DNA of 64,000 nt from Rhizobium metallidurans. Its GTDB lineage: Bacteria > Pseudomonadota > Alphaproteobacteria > Rhizobiales > Rhizobiaceae. Below the pieces are notes generated by a model. The model was given only the letters and a program-made list of their open reading frames with translations. It did not search any database and was not told where the DNA came from. The DNA is taken from NCBI RefSeq assembly GCF_014196505.1, contig NZ_JACIDW010000006.1, positions 124,001 through 188,000 of the forward strand, written 5' to 3'. A program made the position numbers and the translations under genes. Positions within the stretch are counted from its first letter, which is position 1; each line of letters opens with the position of its first letter. Below, piece by piece: positions 52,623-63,896 of the stretch.

Positions 52623-53342
52623 ATGGAACAAGTAGGATTGGCAGCAGCAACGACGGACGTCAGCCTCTGGTCGCTGTTCATGCAGGCAGGTCTCGTCGTC
52701 AAGCTGGTCATGCTCGGGCTGGTCGCGGCTTCCGTGTGGACCTGGGCGATCGTCATCGACAAGTATCTGGCCTTCGCCCGCGCACGCCGGCAGTTCGACA
52801 AGTTCGAGCAGGTGTTCTGGTCGGGCCAGTCGCTGGAAGAACTCTACCGCTCGCTGTCGGAACGCAACAATACTGGCCTCGCCTCGATCTTCGTCGCCGC
52901 CATGCGCGAGTGGAAGAAGTCGTTCGAGCGCGGCGCGCGCTCTCCGATCGGCCTGCAGATGCGTATCGACCGCGCCATGGACGTGACGCTGGCGCGTGAA
53001 GCCGAAGGGCTGACGGCGCGTCTCGGCTCGCTGGCGACGATCGGTTCGGCCGGCCCGTTCATCGGCCTGTTCGGCACCGTCGTCGGCATCATGACATCGT
53101 TCCAGGCCATCGCCGGTTCGAAGTCGACCAACCTCGCCGTCGTCGCGCCGGGTATCGCCGAAGCACTGCTCGCAACCGCGATCGGTCTCGTGGCCGCTAT
53201 CCCGGCGGTTATCGCCTACAACAAATTCTCCGCCGACGCGGGCAAGCTCTCGGCGCGCATGGAAGGTTTCGCGGATGAATTCTCCGCCATCCTTTCGCGC
53301 CAAATCGACGAGAAGCTGCAGCCACGCCAGGCCGCGCAGTAA
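52623..53342 (+). CDS. tolQ: Tol-Pal system proton channel subunit TolQ
   Basis: A 239-residue inner-membrane protein with three membrane helices: near 22-42 (LVVKLVMLGLVAASVWTWAIV), GPFIGLFGTVVGIMTSFQAI (residues about 137-156) and AEALLATAIGLVAAIPAVIAYN. With TolR it uses the proton gradient to power outer-membrane constriction at division. The ATG at 52623 gives MEQVGLA. First gene of tolQRAB. Confidence 0.95.
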   Translation: MEQVGLAAATTDVSLWSLFMQAGLVVKLVMLGLVAASVWTWAIVIDKYLAFARARRQFDKFEQVFWSGQSLEELYRSLSERNNTGLASIFVAAMREWKKSFERGARSPIGLQMRIDRAMDVTLAREAEGLTARLGSLATIGSAGPFIGLFGTVVGIMTSFQAIAGSKSTNLAVVAPGIAEALLATAIGLVAAIPAVIAYNKFSADAGKLSARMEGFADEFSAILSRQIDEKLQPRQAAQ

Positions 53343-53365
53343 ACGACGGACACGGGGAGAACGAC

Positions 53366-53824
53366 ATGGGTATGGGTGCTCCAAGCGGTGGCGGAGGCGG
53401 TGGAAACCGCCGGCGTCGTCGCGGTGGCCACAGAGGTGGCGCCATTTCCGAAATCAACGTGACGCCGCTCGTCGACGTCATGCTCGTGCTTCTGATCATC
53501 TTCATGGTCGCCGCGCCGATGATGACCGTCGGCGTGCCGATCGACCTGCCGGAAACGCAGGCCAAGGCGCTGAATTCCGAAACGCAGCCGATCACGATCT
53601 CCGTCAAGAACGACGGCACCGCGTTCCTGCAGGAAACGCCGATCCCGGTCGAGGAAATCGCCGCCAAGCTCGAGGCGATCGCCACCACCGGCTACAACGA
53701 GCGCATTTTCGTTCGTGGGGATTCGGCCGCGCCTTACGGCGTGATCGCCGACGTCATGGCGCGTATCCAGGGTGCCGGCTTCAAGAACATCGGTCTGGTC
53801 ACCCAAGAGAAGAAGGGCCCGTAG
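53366..53824 (+). CDS. tolR: Tol-Pal system subunit TolR (ExbD family)
   Basis: A 152-residue protein with one membrane helix, ISEINVTPLVDVMLVLLIIFMVAAPMM (outline), in which the Asp of LVDVML is the proton carrier. The N-terminus is Gly/Arg-rich (GGGGGGNRRRRRGG) and cytoplasmic; the C-terminal periplasmic domain binds peptidoglycan. Follows tolQ by 23 bases. Confidence 0.94.
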   Translation: MGMGAPSGGGGGGNRRRRRGGHRGGAISEINVTPLVDVMLVLLIIFMVAAPMMTVGVPIDLPETQAKALNSETQPITISVKNDGTAFLQETPIPVEEIAAKLEAIATTGYNERIFVRGDSAAPYGVIADVMARIQGAGFKNIGLVTQEKKGP

Positions 53825-53831
53825 TAGACCT

Positions 53832-54965
53832 ATGAAGGCCAGTCTCGTCTCATCTGCTGTCCTGCATTGCGCCTTGGTCGCCTGGCTGCTGGTTTCGATC
53901 GGCTCGCCATCCGACTTCAAGGTCGAGGATTTCGAGGCCATGCCCGTCAACCTCGTGCCTGTCGAGGACCTGACGCAGCTGCAGCAGGGCGACAAGACGG
54001 CCAAGCCGAGCGACAAGCCGGCGCCGAAGCCGACCTCCAAGCCGACCAATGTGGCCAATGCCGAGAACATGGGCGAGAACAAGGTCGACCTGAAGACGCC
54101 GCCGATTCCGAACGCCAAGCCGAGCAACAACGAGTCGGCAGCGGCTCCCAAGGCATCCGAAAAGCCGCTTCCCCAGAATGATCCCGTGCCCAACGAGGTG
54201 AAGGAGATCATGAAGGAGGATACGGCGGTCGAGCCGAGCCAGGTCGCGTCGATCACGCCGCCGAAGCCGGAGATCGCGCCGACACCGACGCCGCCCAAGG
54301 CCGAGGAAAAGCCGCAGGACATGCCCGAGCCGCCGAAGCCGGATGCGGAAGCATTGCCGGACAAGGTGCCGACGCCGGTGATCAAGCCGCAGCCGAAGCC
54401 GCCGGAACAGAAGCCGGCTGAAAAGCCGCCGGAGAAGAAGACGGAAGACAAGGCGCAGACCCAGGAGAAGCCGTCCGACAAGAAGAAGTCCGACAAGAAG
54501 CAGGAAAAGGCCAAGGCCTCGTCCTCGCAGCAGAGCGACTTCAACGCCGACGATATCTCGGCCCTTCTCAACAAGCAGGATCCGTCGAACGGCGGCGCCA
54601 AGAGCTCGACCGAAGAGGCATCGCTCGGCGCCAAGAAGGCGACCGGCGGGTCCAAGCTGTCGATGAGCGAAATGGATGCGCTGCGCAGCGCGATCGCCGG
54701 CAACTGGTCGGTCATTCCCGGCATGGAAGGCGCCGGCGACGTTCGCATCAGGGTGCGCATGAAACTCGATCCCGACGGCAACATCGTCGGTTCGCCCGAG
54801 GTTGAAGCCATCGGCGGCACGAACGAGGCGACCCGCACGGCGCTTGCCAGCGGCGCCAAGCGCGCCGTCATGAAGTCCTCGCCGTTTTCCAATCTGCCAA
54901 AAGACAAATACGACGCCTGGGGCGAAGTCATCGTCAATTTCGACCCCAGCGATCTAGCCCTTTAA
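53832..54965 (+). CDS. tolA: Cell envelope integrity protein TolA
   Basis: A 377-residue protein linking TolQR to the outer membrane. A membrane anchor is at about 5-21 ([19 protein letters not shown]), then a long Lys/Pro/Ala/Glu-rich helical region to about 230, and a C-terminal TonB-like domain ([33 protein letters not shown] in outline; [11 protein letters not shown] is clear). Start 53832 is 7 bases after the tolR stop. The composition makes the frame unambiguous. Confidence 0.92.
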   Translation: MKASLVSSAVLHCALVAWLLVSIGSPSDFKVEDFEAMPVNLVPVEDLTQLQQGDKTAKPSDKPAPKPTSKPTNVANAENMGENKVDLKTPPIPNAKPSNNESAAAPKASEKPLPQNDPVPNEVKEIMKEDTAVEPSQVASITPPKPEIAPTPTPPKAEEKPQDMPEPPKPDAEALPDKVPTPVIKPQPKPPEQKPAEKPPEKKTEDKAQTQEKPSDKKKSDKKQEKAKASSSQQSDFNADDISALLNKQDPSNGGAKSSTEEASLGAKKATGGSKLSMSEMDALRSAIAGNWSVIPGMEGAGDVRIRVRMKLDPDGNIVGSPEVEAIGGTNEATRTALASGAKRAVMKSSPFSNLPKDKYDAWGEVIVNFDPSDLAL

Positions 54966-54987
54966 AATGCTGAAAGGCTTGTGCTCA

Positions 54988-56295
54988 ATGACCAAGTGTT
55001 CCCTTTTCCGCGCCCTGATGGTCGCCGTCGGCATGATGAGCGCCGCGGTTATCGCCACGCCGGCGCACGCGCTTGTCGAAATCAACATCAACAAGGGCAA
55101 TGTCGAGCCCCTGCCGATCGCGATTACCGACTTCCAGGGCGACATGGGCGCCCAGGTTTCGCAGGTTATCGCCGCGGATCTGCAGCGCTCGGGCCTGTTC
55201 AAGCCGATCGACAAGAACGCCTTCATCGAGAAGATCTCCAATCCCGACGGCGCGCCGCGCTTCGAGGACTGGAAGGTCATCAACGCGCAGGCGCTGGTCA
55301 CCGGCCGCGTCACGAAGGAGGCCGACGGCCGCCTTCGCGCCGAGTTCCGCCTCTGGGACACGTTCGGCGGCACCCAGATGACCGGGCAGCAATTCTACAC
55401 GCAGCCGGAAAACTGGCGCCGCGTGGCCCACATCATCTCCGACGCGATCTACAAGCAGATCACCGGTGAAGAAGGTTATTTCGATACACGCGTCGTCTTC
55501 GTCTCCGAATCCGGCAGCAAGCAGCAACGCAAGCGCCAGCTGGCGATCATGGACCAGGACGGCTTCAACGTCCGCATGCTGACCAATGGCAGCGACCTGG
55601 TTCTGACCCCGCGCTTCTCGCCGAACCGGCAGGAAGTCACCTACATGTCGTTCGCCAACCAGCAGCCGCGCGTCTATCTGCTGCAGCTGGAGACCGGACA
55701 GCGCGAAGTGGTGGGCAACTTCCCCGGCATGACGTTCTCGCCGCGCTTCTCGCCCGACGGCCAGAAGGTGGTGATGAGCCTCCAGCAGGAGGGCAATGCG
55801 AACATCTACACGATGGACCTGCGTTCGCGCACCACGACCCGCCTGACCTCGACGGCGGCGATCGATACCTCGCCATCCTATTCGCCCGACGGTGGCCAGA
55901 TCGTGTTCGAAAGCGACCGCGGCGGCCGCCAGCAGCTCTACAAGATGAATTCCGACGGCTCCAGCCAGACGCGTATCTCGTTCGGCGACGGCTCGTATTC
56001 CACGCCGGTCTGGTCTCCGCGCGGCGATCTCATCGCCTTCACCAAGCAGTCGGGTGGCAAGTTCTCGATCGGCGTGATGAAGCCGGATGGTTCGGGTGAG
56101 CGCATCCTGACCACGGGCTTCCACAATGAAGGCCCGACCTGGGCGCCGAACGGACGCGTCATTATGTTCTTCCGCCAGGCGGCGGGCGCAGGTGGCCCAC
56201 AGCTCTATTCGATCGATCTGACCGGCTACAACGAGCAGATGATCAAGACCCCCGCATACGCTTCGGACCCGGCCTGGTCGCCGCTGCTGGAGTAG
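54988..56295 (+). CDS. tolB: Tol-Pal system beta-propeller protein TolB
   Basis: A 435-residue periplasmic protein: signal peptide ([28 protein letters not shown]), N-terminal domain with [22 protein letters not shown], then a six-bladed propeller with repeated [27 protein letters not shown] and [13 protein letters not shown]. It binds Pal and the TolA C-terminus. The start is uncertain: ATG 54967 would be 1 base after the tolA stop, ATG 54988 has an AAAGG upstream. Confidence 0.94.
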   Translation: MTKCSLFRALMVAVGMMSAAVIATPAHALVEININKGNVEPLPIAITDFQGDMGAQVSQVIAADLQRSGLFKPIDKNAFIEKISNPDGAPRFEDWKVINAQALVTGRVTKEADGRLRAEFRLWDTFGGTQMTGQQFYTQPENWRRVAHIISDAIYKQITGEEGYFDTRVVFVSESGSKQQRKRQLAIMDQDGFNVRMLTNGSDLVLTPRFSPNRQEVTYMSFANQQPRVYLLQLETGQREVVGNFPGMTFSPRFSPDGQKVVMSLQQEGNANIYTMDLRSRTTTRLTSTAAIDTSPSYSPDGGQIVFESDRGGRQQLYKMNSDGSSQTRISFGDGSYSTPVWSPRGDLIAFTKQSGGKFSIGVMKPDGSGERILTTGFHNEGPTWAPNGRVIMFFRQAAGAGGPQLYSIDLTGYNEQMIKTPAYASDPAWSPLLE

Positions 56296-56450
56296 GAAGT
56301 TTGGATGCCTGCCTTCTTGTCGCCTCAAAAATCTACGAATTGGGCGGCAGAGGGCCGAATCAACCACTCGTTAACCATAGTTGTTGAAAGCCGATTAACC
56401 GAGAACGGTTACAGTCCGGCAACCCTAATCAAGTCGCAAGGAGACCGGCC

Positions 56451-56981
56451 ATGAGCCGAATTCATACCCCGGCAATGAGCCGCATGCAGAACTTCGCCCG
56501 CAACCCGGTCATGATCGCGCTCGTCGCCGGTCTGGCACTGGCTGGTTGCGCCAACAAGAAGAACATGGCCAACAGCGCCGGTGACCTCGGCCTCGGCGCC
56601 GGCGCCGCGACGCCGGGCTCGACCCAGGACTTCACCGTCAATGTCGGCGACCGCATCTTCTTCGACACCGACTCGACCTCGATCCGCGCCGACGCCGCCC
56701 AGACGCTCGACCGCCAGGCTCAGTGGCTCGGCCGTTATCCGAAGTACGCCGTCACGGTCGAAGGCCATGCCGACGAACGCGGCACGCGCGAATACAACCT
56801 TGCTCTCGGCGCTCGTCGTGCCGCCGCCGCCAAGGACTACCTCGCTTCGCGCGGCGTTCCGGCTCAGCGCATGAAGACGATCTCCTACGGCAAGGAACGC
56901 CCGGTCGCCGTTTGCGACGACATTTCCTGCTGGTCGCAGAACCGTCGCGCCGTTACCGTTCTCGGCGGCGCCGGCATGTAA
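56451..56981 (+). CDS. pal: Peptidoglycan-associated lipoprotein Pal
   Basis: A 176-residue outer-membrane lipoprotein. The lipobox is LALAGC with C33, and the OmpA-like peptidoglycan domain has RIFFDTDSTSIRADAAQTLDRQ, VEGHADERGTREYNLALGARRA and NRRAVTV. It anchors the Tol complex to the cell wall. The start has GGAG about 9 bases upstream. It is 155 bases after tolB with its own possible promoter and a terminator after it. Confidence 0.96.
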   Translation: MSRIHTPAMSRMQNFARNPVMIALVAGLALAGCANKKNMANSAGDLGLGAGAATPGSTQDFTVNVGDRIFFDTDSTSIRADAAQTLDRQAQWLGRYPKYAVTVEGHADERGTREYNLALGARRAAAAKDYLASRGVPAQRMKTISYGKERPVAVCDDISCWSQNRRAVTVLGGAGM

Positions 56982-57024
56982 TTGCCGATCCGGCGGCAAA
57001 AGCCGGATTTCATTACAAATCGGA

Positions 57025-57058
57025 AAGGCGGCTCCATCGCGGGCCGCCTTTTCTTTTT
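57025..57058 (+). terminator. Intrinsic terminator of pal
   Basis: Stem AAGGCGGC / GCCGCCTT with a ten-base loop followed by TTCTTTTT. It separates pal from cpoB. Confidence 0.9.
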
Positions 57059-57160
57059 GACCACACTTTGGCCGAACTCCGTTGCTTTTTGAAAGCAATT
57101 GGAAAAATCTCCTGTTCGTGCCATCGAGGCGCGAAGAATCACTGGGACAGGACGAACCAA

Positions 57161-58201
57161 ATGAAGAAATTTGTCGTGGCGGGCATGCTCTGCCTCGCAA
57201 CGGTGGCCGGGGTTGGCCCGTCGGCGAACGCGTCGTCGCTATTCGGCTTGCATTTAGGAAGCAAGGCATCAAGCCAGGCGCCCGCGCAGGCGCCTGTTAT
57301 CAACGTTCAGGCCGGCGGCCCGGAAGTGCGCATCCAGCAGCTCGAGGACCAGCTTCGCCAGCTCAACGGTCGTATCGAGGAAATGAGCTTCCAGCTGCTG
57401 CAGATGCAGGAGACGATCCGCAAGGCGCAGGAAGACAATGAATTCCGCTTCCAGGAGCTCGAAAAGGGCGGCGCCAGCAGCGCCGGCGGCGGAGCCAAGC
57501 CGATGAAGAAGAGCGAAGCCGATATCCCGGCTTCCAACCAGACGGCGCAGGGCCAGGGAATGGGCCAGGGTCAGGGAATGGCACAGGGCGGCGGCGACGA
57601 TGTCGCCCGCACCATCCAGGCCTCGAGGGCACCCGAAACGGCGCCCTCGACCGACGTTCCCGAGAATACCGGCCTCGGCCAGCCGCCGCAGCAGCTCGGT
57701 TCCATGCAGTTCGACCAGAACGGCAACCCGATCGGCGGTTCGGTCAATCCGGGCGCCGAGGTCGGCTCCAGCCCGTTGCCGCCCGTTGGCGCCGGCGGCT
57801 CGCAGACGGCCTCGCTCGGCAGCGAAACGGATCAGTACAAGGCCGCCTATGGCCTTGTGCTCGCCGGCGACTACGCGACCGCCGAGAAGGAATTCAACGC
57901 CTATATCCGCCAGTATCCGAACAGCTCGCGTTCGGCGGACGCCAATTTCTGGCTTGGCGAAGCGCGCTATTCGCAGGGCAAGTTCAACGAATCGGCCAAG
58001 ACCTTCCTGAACGCGCACCAGAAGTACGGGACCTCCGAGAAGGCGCCGGAAATGCTGCTCAAGCTCGGCATGTCGCTGGCCGCTCTCGACAATACCGAAA
58101 CCGCCTGCGCGACGCTCCGCGAAGTGCCGAAGCGCTATCCGAAGGCTTCGCGCGCCGTCATATCCAAGGTCGCCAGCGAACAGAAGCGTCTTTCCTGCTA
58201 A
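57161..58201 (+). CDS. cpoB: Cell division coordinator CpoB (YbgF)
   Basis: A 346-residue periplasmic protein that links peptidoglycan synthesis to Tol-Pal constriction. It has a signal peptide (MKKFVVAGMLCLATVAGVGPSANA), an N-terminal trimeric coiled coil (VRIQQLEDQLRQLNGRIEEMSF), a low-complexity linker with repeats of GQGMGQGQ, and a C-terminal TPR domain (YKAAYGLVLAGDYATAEKEF, then FWLGEARYSQGKFNESAKTFL). AGGA lies seven bases before the start. Confidence 0.93.
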   Translation: MKKFVVAGMLCLATVAGVGPSANASSLFGLHLGSKASSQAPAQAPVINVQAGGPEVRIQQLEDQLRQLNGRIEEMSFQLLQMQETIRKAQEDNEFRFQELEKGGASSAGGGAKPMKKSEADIPASNQTAQGQGMGQGQGMAQGGGDDVARTIQASRAPETAPSTDVPENTGLGQPPQQLGSMQFDQNGNPIGGSVNPGAEVGSSPLPPVGAGGSQTASLGSETDQYKAAYGLVLAGDYATAEKEFNAYIRQYPNSSRSADANFWLGEARYSQGKFNESAKTFLNAHQKYGTSEKAPEMLLKLGMSLAALDNTETACATLREVPKRYPKASRAVISKVASEQKRLSC

Positions 58202-58213
58202 GGTTTTCCGGTC

Positions 58214-59644
58214 TTGCGCCCGGACGGTATCCTATCTCTCGAGACGGCGACACGCCGCTTTCTCTCCTCGCTTGACCAGCCCTCGCGCATTCTCGTCGCG
58301 ATCTCGGGCGGCAGCGATTCCACCGGCCTGCTGATCGCGCTCTCCGATGCGCTGAAGGCCGAACCAGCTTCCGCAATTTCTCTTTGTGCCGCGACCGTCG
58401 ATCACGCGTTGCGCCCGCAATCGGCCGATGAAGCGCGCGATGTCGCCGCTCTTTGCCGATCGCTCGATATTCCTCATGCCACAAAGGTCTGGCGCGGCGC
58501 CAAGCCGAAGGCCGGCATCATGGCCGCGGCACGCGACGCCCGCTACGCGCTGCTGGCCGACGCGGCGGCCGAGTTCGGCGCCGACATCATCGTGACCGGC
58601 CATACGCTGGACGATCAGCGCGAGACATTTGCCATGCGCGGCCAGCGCTCGGCCCTCAACATGACCGGGATCGCCGACGCGGTGCTGTTCGACCACCGCA
58701 TCTGGATCGCGCGGCCGCTGCTTTCGTCGCTGCGGGCGGATATTCGCGCGATGCTGGAGCTGCGTGGTATCGGCTGGAGCGATGATCCGAGCAACGAGGA
58801 CACGAGGTACGAGCGGGTGCGGACGCGCCAGGCATTGGCGGGCGAGGGGATCTCGGTCGCCGAGATCGAGGCGATGACGGCTTCGCGGATGGCGCTCGAC
58901 GAGGCTGCTGCCGGGTGGGTCGATGCGCATGTCGATGTGCATGAGGGCATGCTGGTGCAGGTCGGCGTTGCTGGGCTCTCCGGCGACCGCGCGGTGCTCG
59001 GGCATGGACTTGCGCGGCTGGCGGCCGTGATTGGTGGGCAGGCGTTTGCGCTAGGGGCGGAGCAGATCGGCGCGGTGCTCGACTTTCTTGCCGCAGGCCG
59101 GCTTGGCCGGATGACGGCGGGGCGGGTGGTGTTCGATCTCAGGCGCGATGGGCTGTATCTGGCGCGGGAGACGCGGGGGCTGTTGCCGCTGACGGTTGGG
59201 GCCGGAGAGCGTGGCGTTTGGGATGGGCGGTATCTGGCGGTGAATGGTTCCGGCGTTGAGGTGAGAGTGGTGGCTGCGAATGCCCCACACTCCCTCATTC
59301 CTGTGCCCAAGGACTTGGGCACGCTGGATTCCTGTGACATCGCCCGAGCGAAGCTTGGGCACAGGAATGAGGGAGGAGAGGGGCGAGGCGCTGAGGCTAC
59401 CTTGCCGCTCGAAAACCTCCCCAGAAGCACGCTCGCCAGAGCCGCTGCGGCGCAACCGCGCATCCTGGCGGCCGATCCGTCGCCCGATCTCGCCGGCAAG
59501 ATCGAGATCGTGCCGTATTTCGCGCTCTATGACCGTTTTTTGACACGATTGGACGTCAAGTTCGCCGCCAGCCTCGCGGCAGCCTTTGGAACACGCCCCT
59601 ATCCAAAACCGCCTTTAGGTCTTATTGACGGAAAAACCATCTAA
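58214..59644 (+). CDS. tilS: tRNA(Ile)-lysidine synthase
   Basis: A 476-residue enzyme that adds lysine to C34 of tRNA-Ile(CAU), changing its codon specificity; normally essential. The ATP-pyrophosphatase P-loop SGGSDST is at 31-37, followed by ATVDHALRPQSADEA and VTGHTLDDQRETFAMR. Start TTG at 58214 follows AAGG by ten bases; no ATG fits better. A palindromic insertion (59290-59375) adds about 30 residues in frame near residues 360-388 in the C-terminal region. The frame remains open, so the protein is probably functional. Confidence 0.9.
   Translation: MRPDGILSLETATRRFLSSLDQPSRILVAISGGSDSTGLLIALSDALKAEPASAISLCAATVDHALRPQSADEARDVAALCRSLDIPHATKVWRGAKPKAGIMAAARDARYALLADAAAEFGADIIVTGHTLDDQRETFAMRGQRSALNMTGIADAVLFDHRIWIARPLLSSLRADIRAMLELRGIGWSDDPSNEDTRYERVRTRQALAGEGISVAEIEAMTASRMALDEAAAGWVDAHVDVHEGMLVQVGVAGLSGDRAVLGHGLARLAAVIGGQAFALGAEQIGAVLDFLAAGRLGRMTAGRVVFDLRRDGLYLARETRGLLPLTVGAGERGVWDGRYLAVNGSGVEVRVVAANAPHSLIPVPKDLGTLDSCDIARAKLGHRNEGGEGRGAEATLPLENLPRSTLARAAAAQPRILAADPSPDLAGKIEIVPYFALYDRFLTRLDVKFAASLAAAFGTRPYPKPPLGLIDGKTI
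59290..59375 (+). repeat. Intragenic palindromic element within tilS
   Basis: Two perfect 22-base inverted arms (59290-59311 and 59354-59375), beginning CTCCCTCATTCC and ending GGAATGAGGGAG, enclose 42 bases with a further small hairpin GCCCAAG-GA-CTTGGGC. The whole is in frame with tilS and encodes a stretch with LIPVPKDLG and AKLGHRNEG. It resembles short mobile palindromes known from rhizobia and Rickettsia. Confidence 0.85.
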
Positions 59645-59742
59645 CTGATGGGTTTGCCTTGGCAACCGCCTGACGCAATCCTATGTTAGAAGCCAAATAA
59701 AGCGGTCGCCATGAGGCGGTCGTTCCAGTGCTGGGGAGTTCG

Positions 59743-61671
<1,929 letters not shown>

Positions 61672-61691
61672 TTTTCTTTGGAAATCATGAG

Positions 61692-61726
61692 AAGGCCGGA
61701 CACCCGAGGTGGTGTCCGGCCTTTTT
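61692..61726 (+). terminator. Intrinsic terminator of ftsH
   Basis: Thirteen-base stem AAGGCCGGACACC / GGTGTCCGGCCTT with a six-base loop followed by TTT. Confidence 0.95.
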
Positions 61727-61910
61727 CGTTGGTAACGGGATATAATCGATTTTCTCGGTAATTGACGTGATGGCTGCCGCGATTTGTGGCATTCCGCTGA
61801 CATAAGGTGGCCTCAATGAAGGCCTCACTGGCGAGGGAACACGCGCAGGCGTGCAAATTGCGATTAAGACGATGCGCCGCGTGACGCGCGCTCAAGGCAC
61901 AGGGGTGCAC

Positions 61911-63263
61911 ATGAAAAGACGCTATTTCGGCACTGATGGTATTCGCGGTCAGTCCAACGTGTTTCCGATGACGCCGGATCTCGCCATGCGGGTCGGTATC
62001 GCGGCGGGCACGATCTTCCGGCGCGGCAACCATCGACACCGGGTCGTCATCGGCAAGGATACGCGGCTTTCCGGCTACATGCTCGAAAACGCCATGGTCG
62101 CGGGCTTCACCGCCGCCGGCATCGACGCCTTCGTTCTCGGCCCGATCCCGACGCCCGCCGTCGCCATGCTGACGCGCTCGCTGCGCGCCGATATCGGCGT
62201 GATGATCTCCGCCTCGCACAATCCCTACGAGGATAACGGCATCAAGCTCTTCGGCCCGGATGGCTACAAGCTGTCGGATGATCTGGAAATGCAGATCGAG
62301 GATCTGCTCGAGAAAGACATGACCTCGCAGCTGGCCAAATCCGACGATATCGGCCGCGCCAAGCGCGTCGATGGCGTGCACGACCGCTATATCGAGCATG
62401 CCAAGCGCACGCTGCCGCGCGACGTCACGCTGCAGGGGCTGAGGATCGCCATCGATTGCGCCAACGGCGCCGCCTACAAGGTGGCACCGGCCGTGCTCTG
62501 GGAGCTGGGCGCCGAAGTCGTCGTCATCGGCAACGAGCCGAACGGCACCAACATCAATCTCAACTGCGGCTCCACCAGCCCGGTGGCCTTGCAGAAGAAG
62601 GTCGACGAAGTGCGCGCCGATATCGGCATCGCGCTCGATGGCGACGCGGACCGCGTCATCATCGTCGATGAGAACGGTGCGATCGTCGACGGCGACCAGC
62701 TGATGGCCGTCATCGCCGAAAGCTATGCCGACAACCAGCAGCTGCGCGGCAACGGCATCGTCGCCACCGTGATGTCCAATCTCGGGCTCGAGCGCTTCCT
62801 GCAGGGCAAGGGTCTCGGCCTGGTGCGCACGGCCGTCGGCGACCGCTATGTGGTCGAGCACATGCGCAACAACAATTACAATGTCGGTGGCGAGCAGTCC
62901 GGCCATATCGTCCTGTCGGATTACGGCACGACGGGCGATGGCCTGGTGGCGGCGCTGCAGATCCTTGCCGCAGTCAAGCGTACCGGCAAGACGGTCAGCG
63001 AGATCTGCCGCCGCTTCGAGCCCGTGCCGCAGCTCCTGCGCAACGTGCGCTATTCCGGCGGCAAGCCGCTGGAAGACCTGCATGTGCAGCAGGCGATCGC
63101 CGAAGCCGAAGCCGAGCTCGCCAAGAGCGGGCGCCTGGTCATCCGCCCGTCCGGCACCGAGCCTTTGATCCGGGTCATGGCGGAGGGCGACGATCGCAGC
63201 CAGATCGAGCGCATCGTCAACGACCTGATCGGAACGATCTCGAGCGTGCGCACGGCCGCCTGA
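61911..63263 (+). CDS. glmM: Phosphoglucosamine mutase
   Basis: A 450-residue enzyme that converts glucosamine 6-phosphate to glucosamine 1-phosphate for peptidoglycan and LPS precursors. It starts [14 protein letters not shown] (3-16), has the phosphoserine loop [13 protein letters not shown] with S102, the metal site [11 protein letters not shown] and the C-terminal [18 protein letters not shown] 61911 is the family start, 20 codons inside the longer open frame. It lies downstream of ftsH with its own promoter space. Confidence 0.97.
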   Translation: MKRRYFGTDGIRGQSNVFPMTPDLAMRVGIAAGTIFRRGNHRHRVVIGKDTRLSGYMLENAMVAGFTAAGIDAFVLGPIPTPAVAMLTRSLRADIGVMISASHNPYEDNGIKLFGPDGYKLSDDLEMQIEDLLEKDMTSQLAKSDDIGRAKRVDGVHDRYIEHAKRTLPRDVTLQGLRIAIDCANGAAYKVAPAVLWELGAEVVVIGNEPNGTNINLNCGSTSPVALQKKVDEVRADIGIALDGDADRVIIVDENGAIVDGDQLMAVIAESYADNQQLRGNGIVATVMSNLGLERFLQGKGLGLVRTAVGDRYVVEHMRNNNYNVGGEQSGHIVLSDYGTTGDGLVAALQILAAVKRTGKTVSEICRRFEPVPQLLRNVRYSGGKPLEDLHVQQAIAEAEAELAKSGRLVIRPSGTEPLIRVMAEGDDRSQIERIVNDLIGTISSVRTAA

Positions 63264-63293
63264 CACGCGTCAGGCACCGTCGACAAGCATTCC

Positions 63294-63325
63294 AATGCCC
63301 AGCCTTTAGCTGGGCATTTTCATTT
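63294..63325 (+). terminator. Intrinsic terminator of glmM
   Basis: Ten-base stem AATGCCCAGC / GCTGGGCATT with a five-base loop followed by TTCATTTTT. Confidence 0.95.
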
Positions 63326-63340
63326 TTCATCGCGATTTTG

Positions 63341-63544
63341 TCAGATCGAGTCCCGACGCATAAGCTCGAGAAGCGCTGGTGTCGTGATGGCACCGTCTTC
63401 GAAGAAGTCGAGCAGCCTCGATGCGGCCGCGCAGCCCTGAAGGCTGTCGGCCCCGAATTTCTGCTCCCTGCACCAAAGCGACAGGGCCTCGAACACGGGC
63501 GATAGATCATCTTCGAACGAAATAGCTCTATTGAGCTTCGACAT
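63341..63544 (-). CDS. Small hypothetical protein
   Basis: A 67-residue soluble protein (MSKLNRAISFEDDLSPVFEALS, then GCAAASRLLDFFEDGAITTPALLELMRRDSI), predicted mostly helical, with no recognised family. The start is supported by GGAGGTG five bases upstream. It is convergent with glmM and divergent from the outer-membrane protein gene at the window end. Confidence 0.7.
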   Translation of the reverse strand: MSKLNRAISFEDDLSPVFEALSLWCREQKFGADSLQGCAAASRLLDFFEDGAITTPALLELMRRDSI

Positions 63545-63896
63545 GGGCGCACCTCCATAAGGGGGCGGAAGCGCTTAGTAACTCGCAAGCGGTCATTGCC
63601 TTAAAGTCCTGACCGACGATGCACCCTACGCCCTTGCGGCCGGAACCGCTATTAACTTTGTTAACCCGGGCGATTTTATCGGCGCTCCGGCGGCCATCGC
63701 CGCGTTCGGCGCGGATGGCCGTTCCATGAATAAAATGCGAACTATATCAGCGGTTTGATAGTGCCTTTGAGTAAAAGGCGATGTTTCACAATTACAGTTA
63801 AGCAGCGCTTAACGTTTCCACTTCATTATCCTTACCGAAACGTATTCCACTGGCGGAGCTCGATCCTGCCAGGCGTCGAACCTTGGAGTGGGATCC
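63545..63896. other. 352-base intergenic region before the outer-membrane protein gene
   Basis: No gene seen. It contains a GC-rich hairpin GGCCATC / GATGGCC near 63690-63722, an exact CtrA box at 63798-63812 and an A/T-rich promoter-like stretch after it. Confidence 0.55.
63798..63812 (+). promoter_or_regulatory. CtrA box upstream of the outer-membrane protein gene
   Basis: TTAA-GCAGCGC-TTAA, exact consensus spacing, within a larger palindrome GTTAAGC-AGC-GCTTAAC. It lies 85 bases before the start codon of the outer-membrane protein gene. Confidence 0.6.

Noticed and set aside
63652..63664. TTAA-N5-TTAA as a further CtrA box
   Set aside because: Spacing is five, not seven, so it does not match the consensus; the box at 63798 does.
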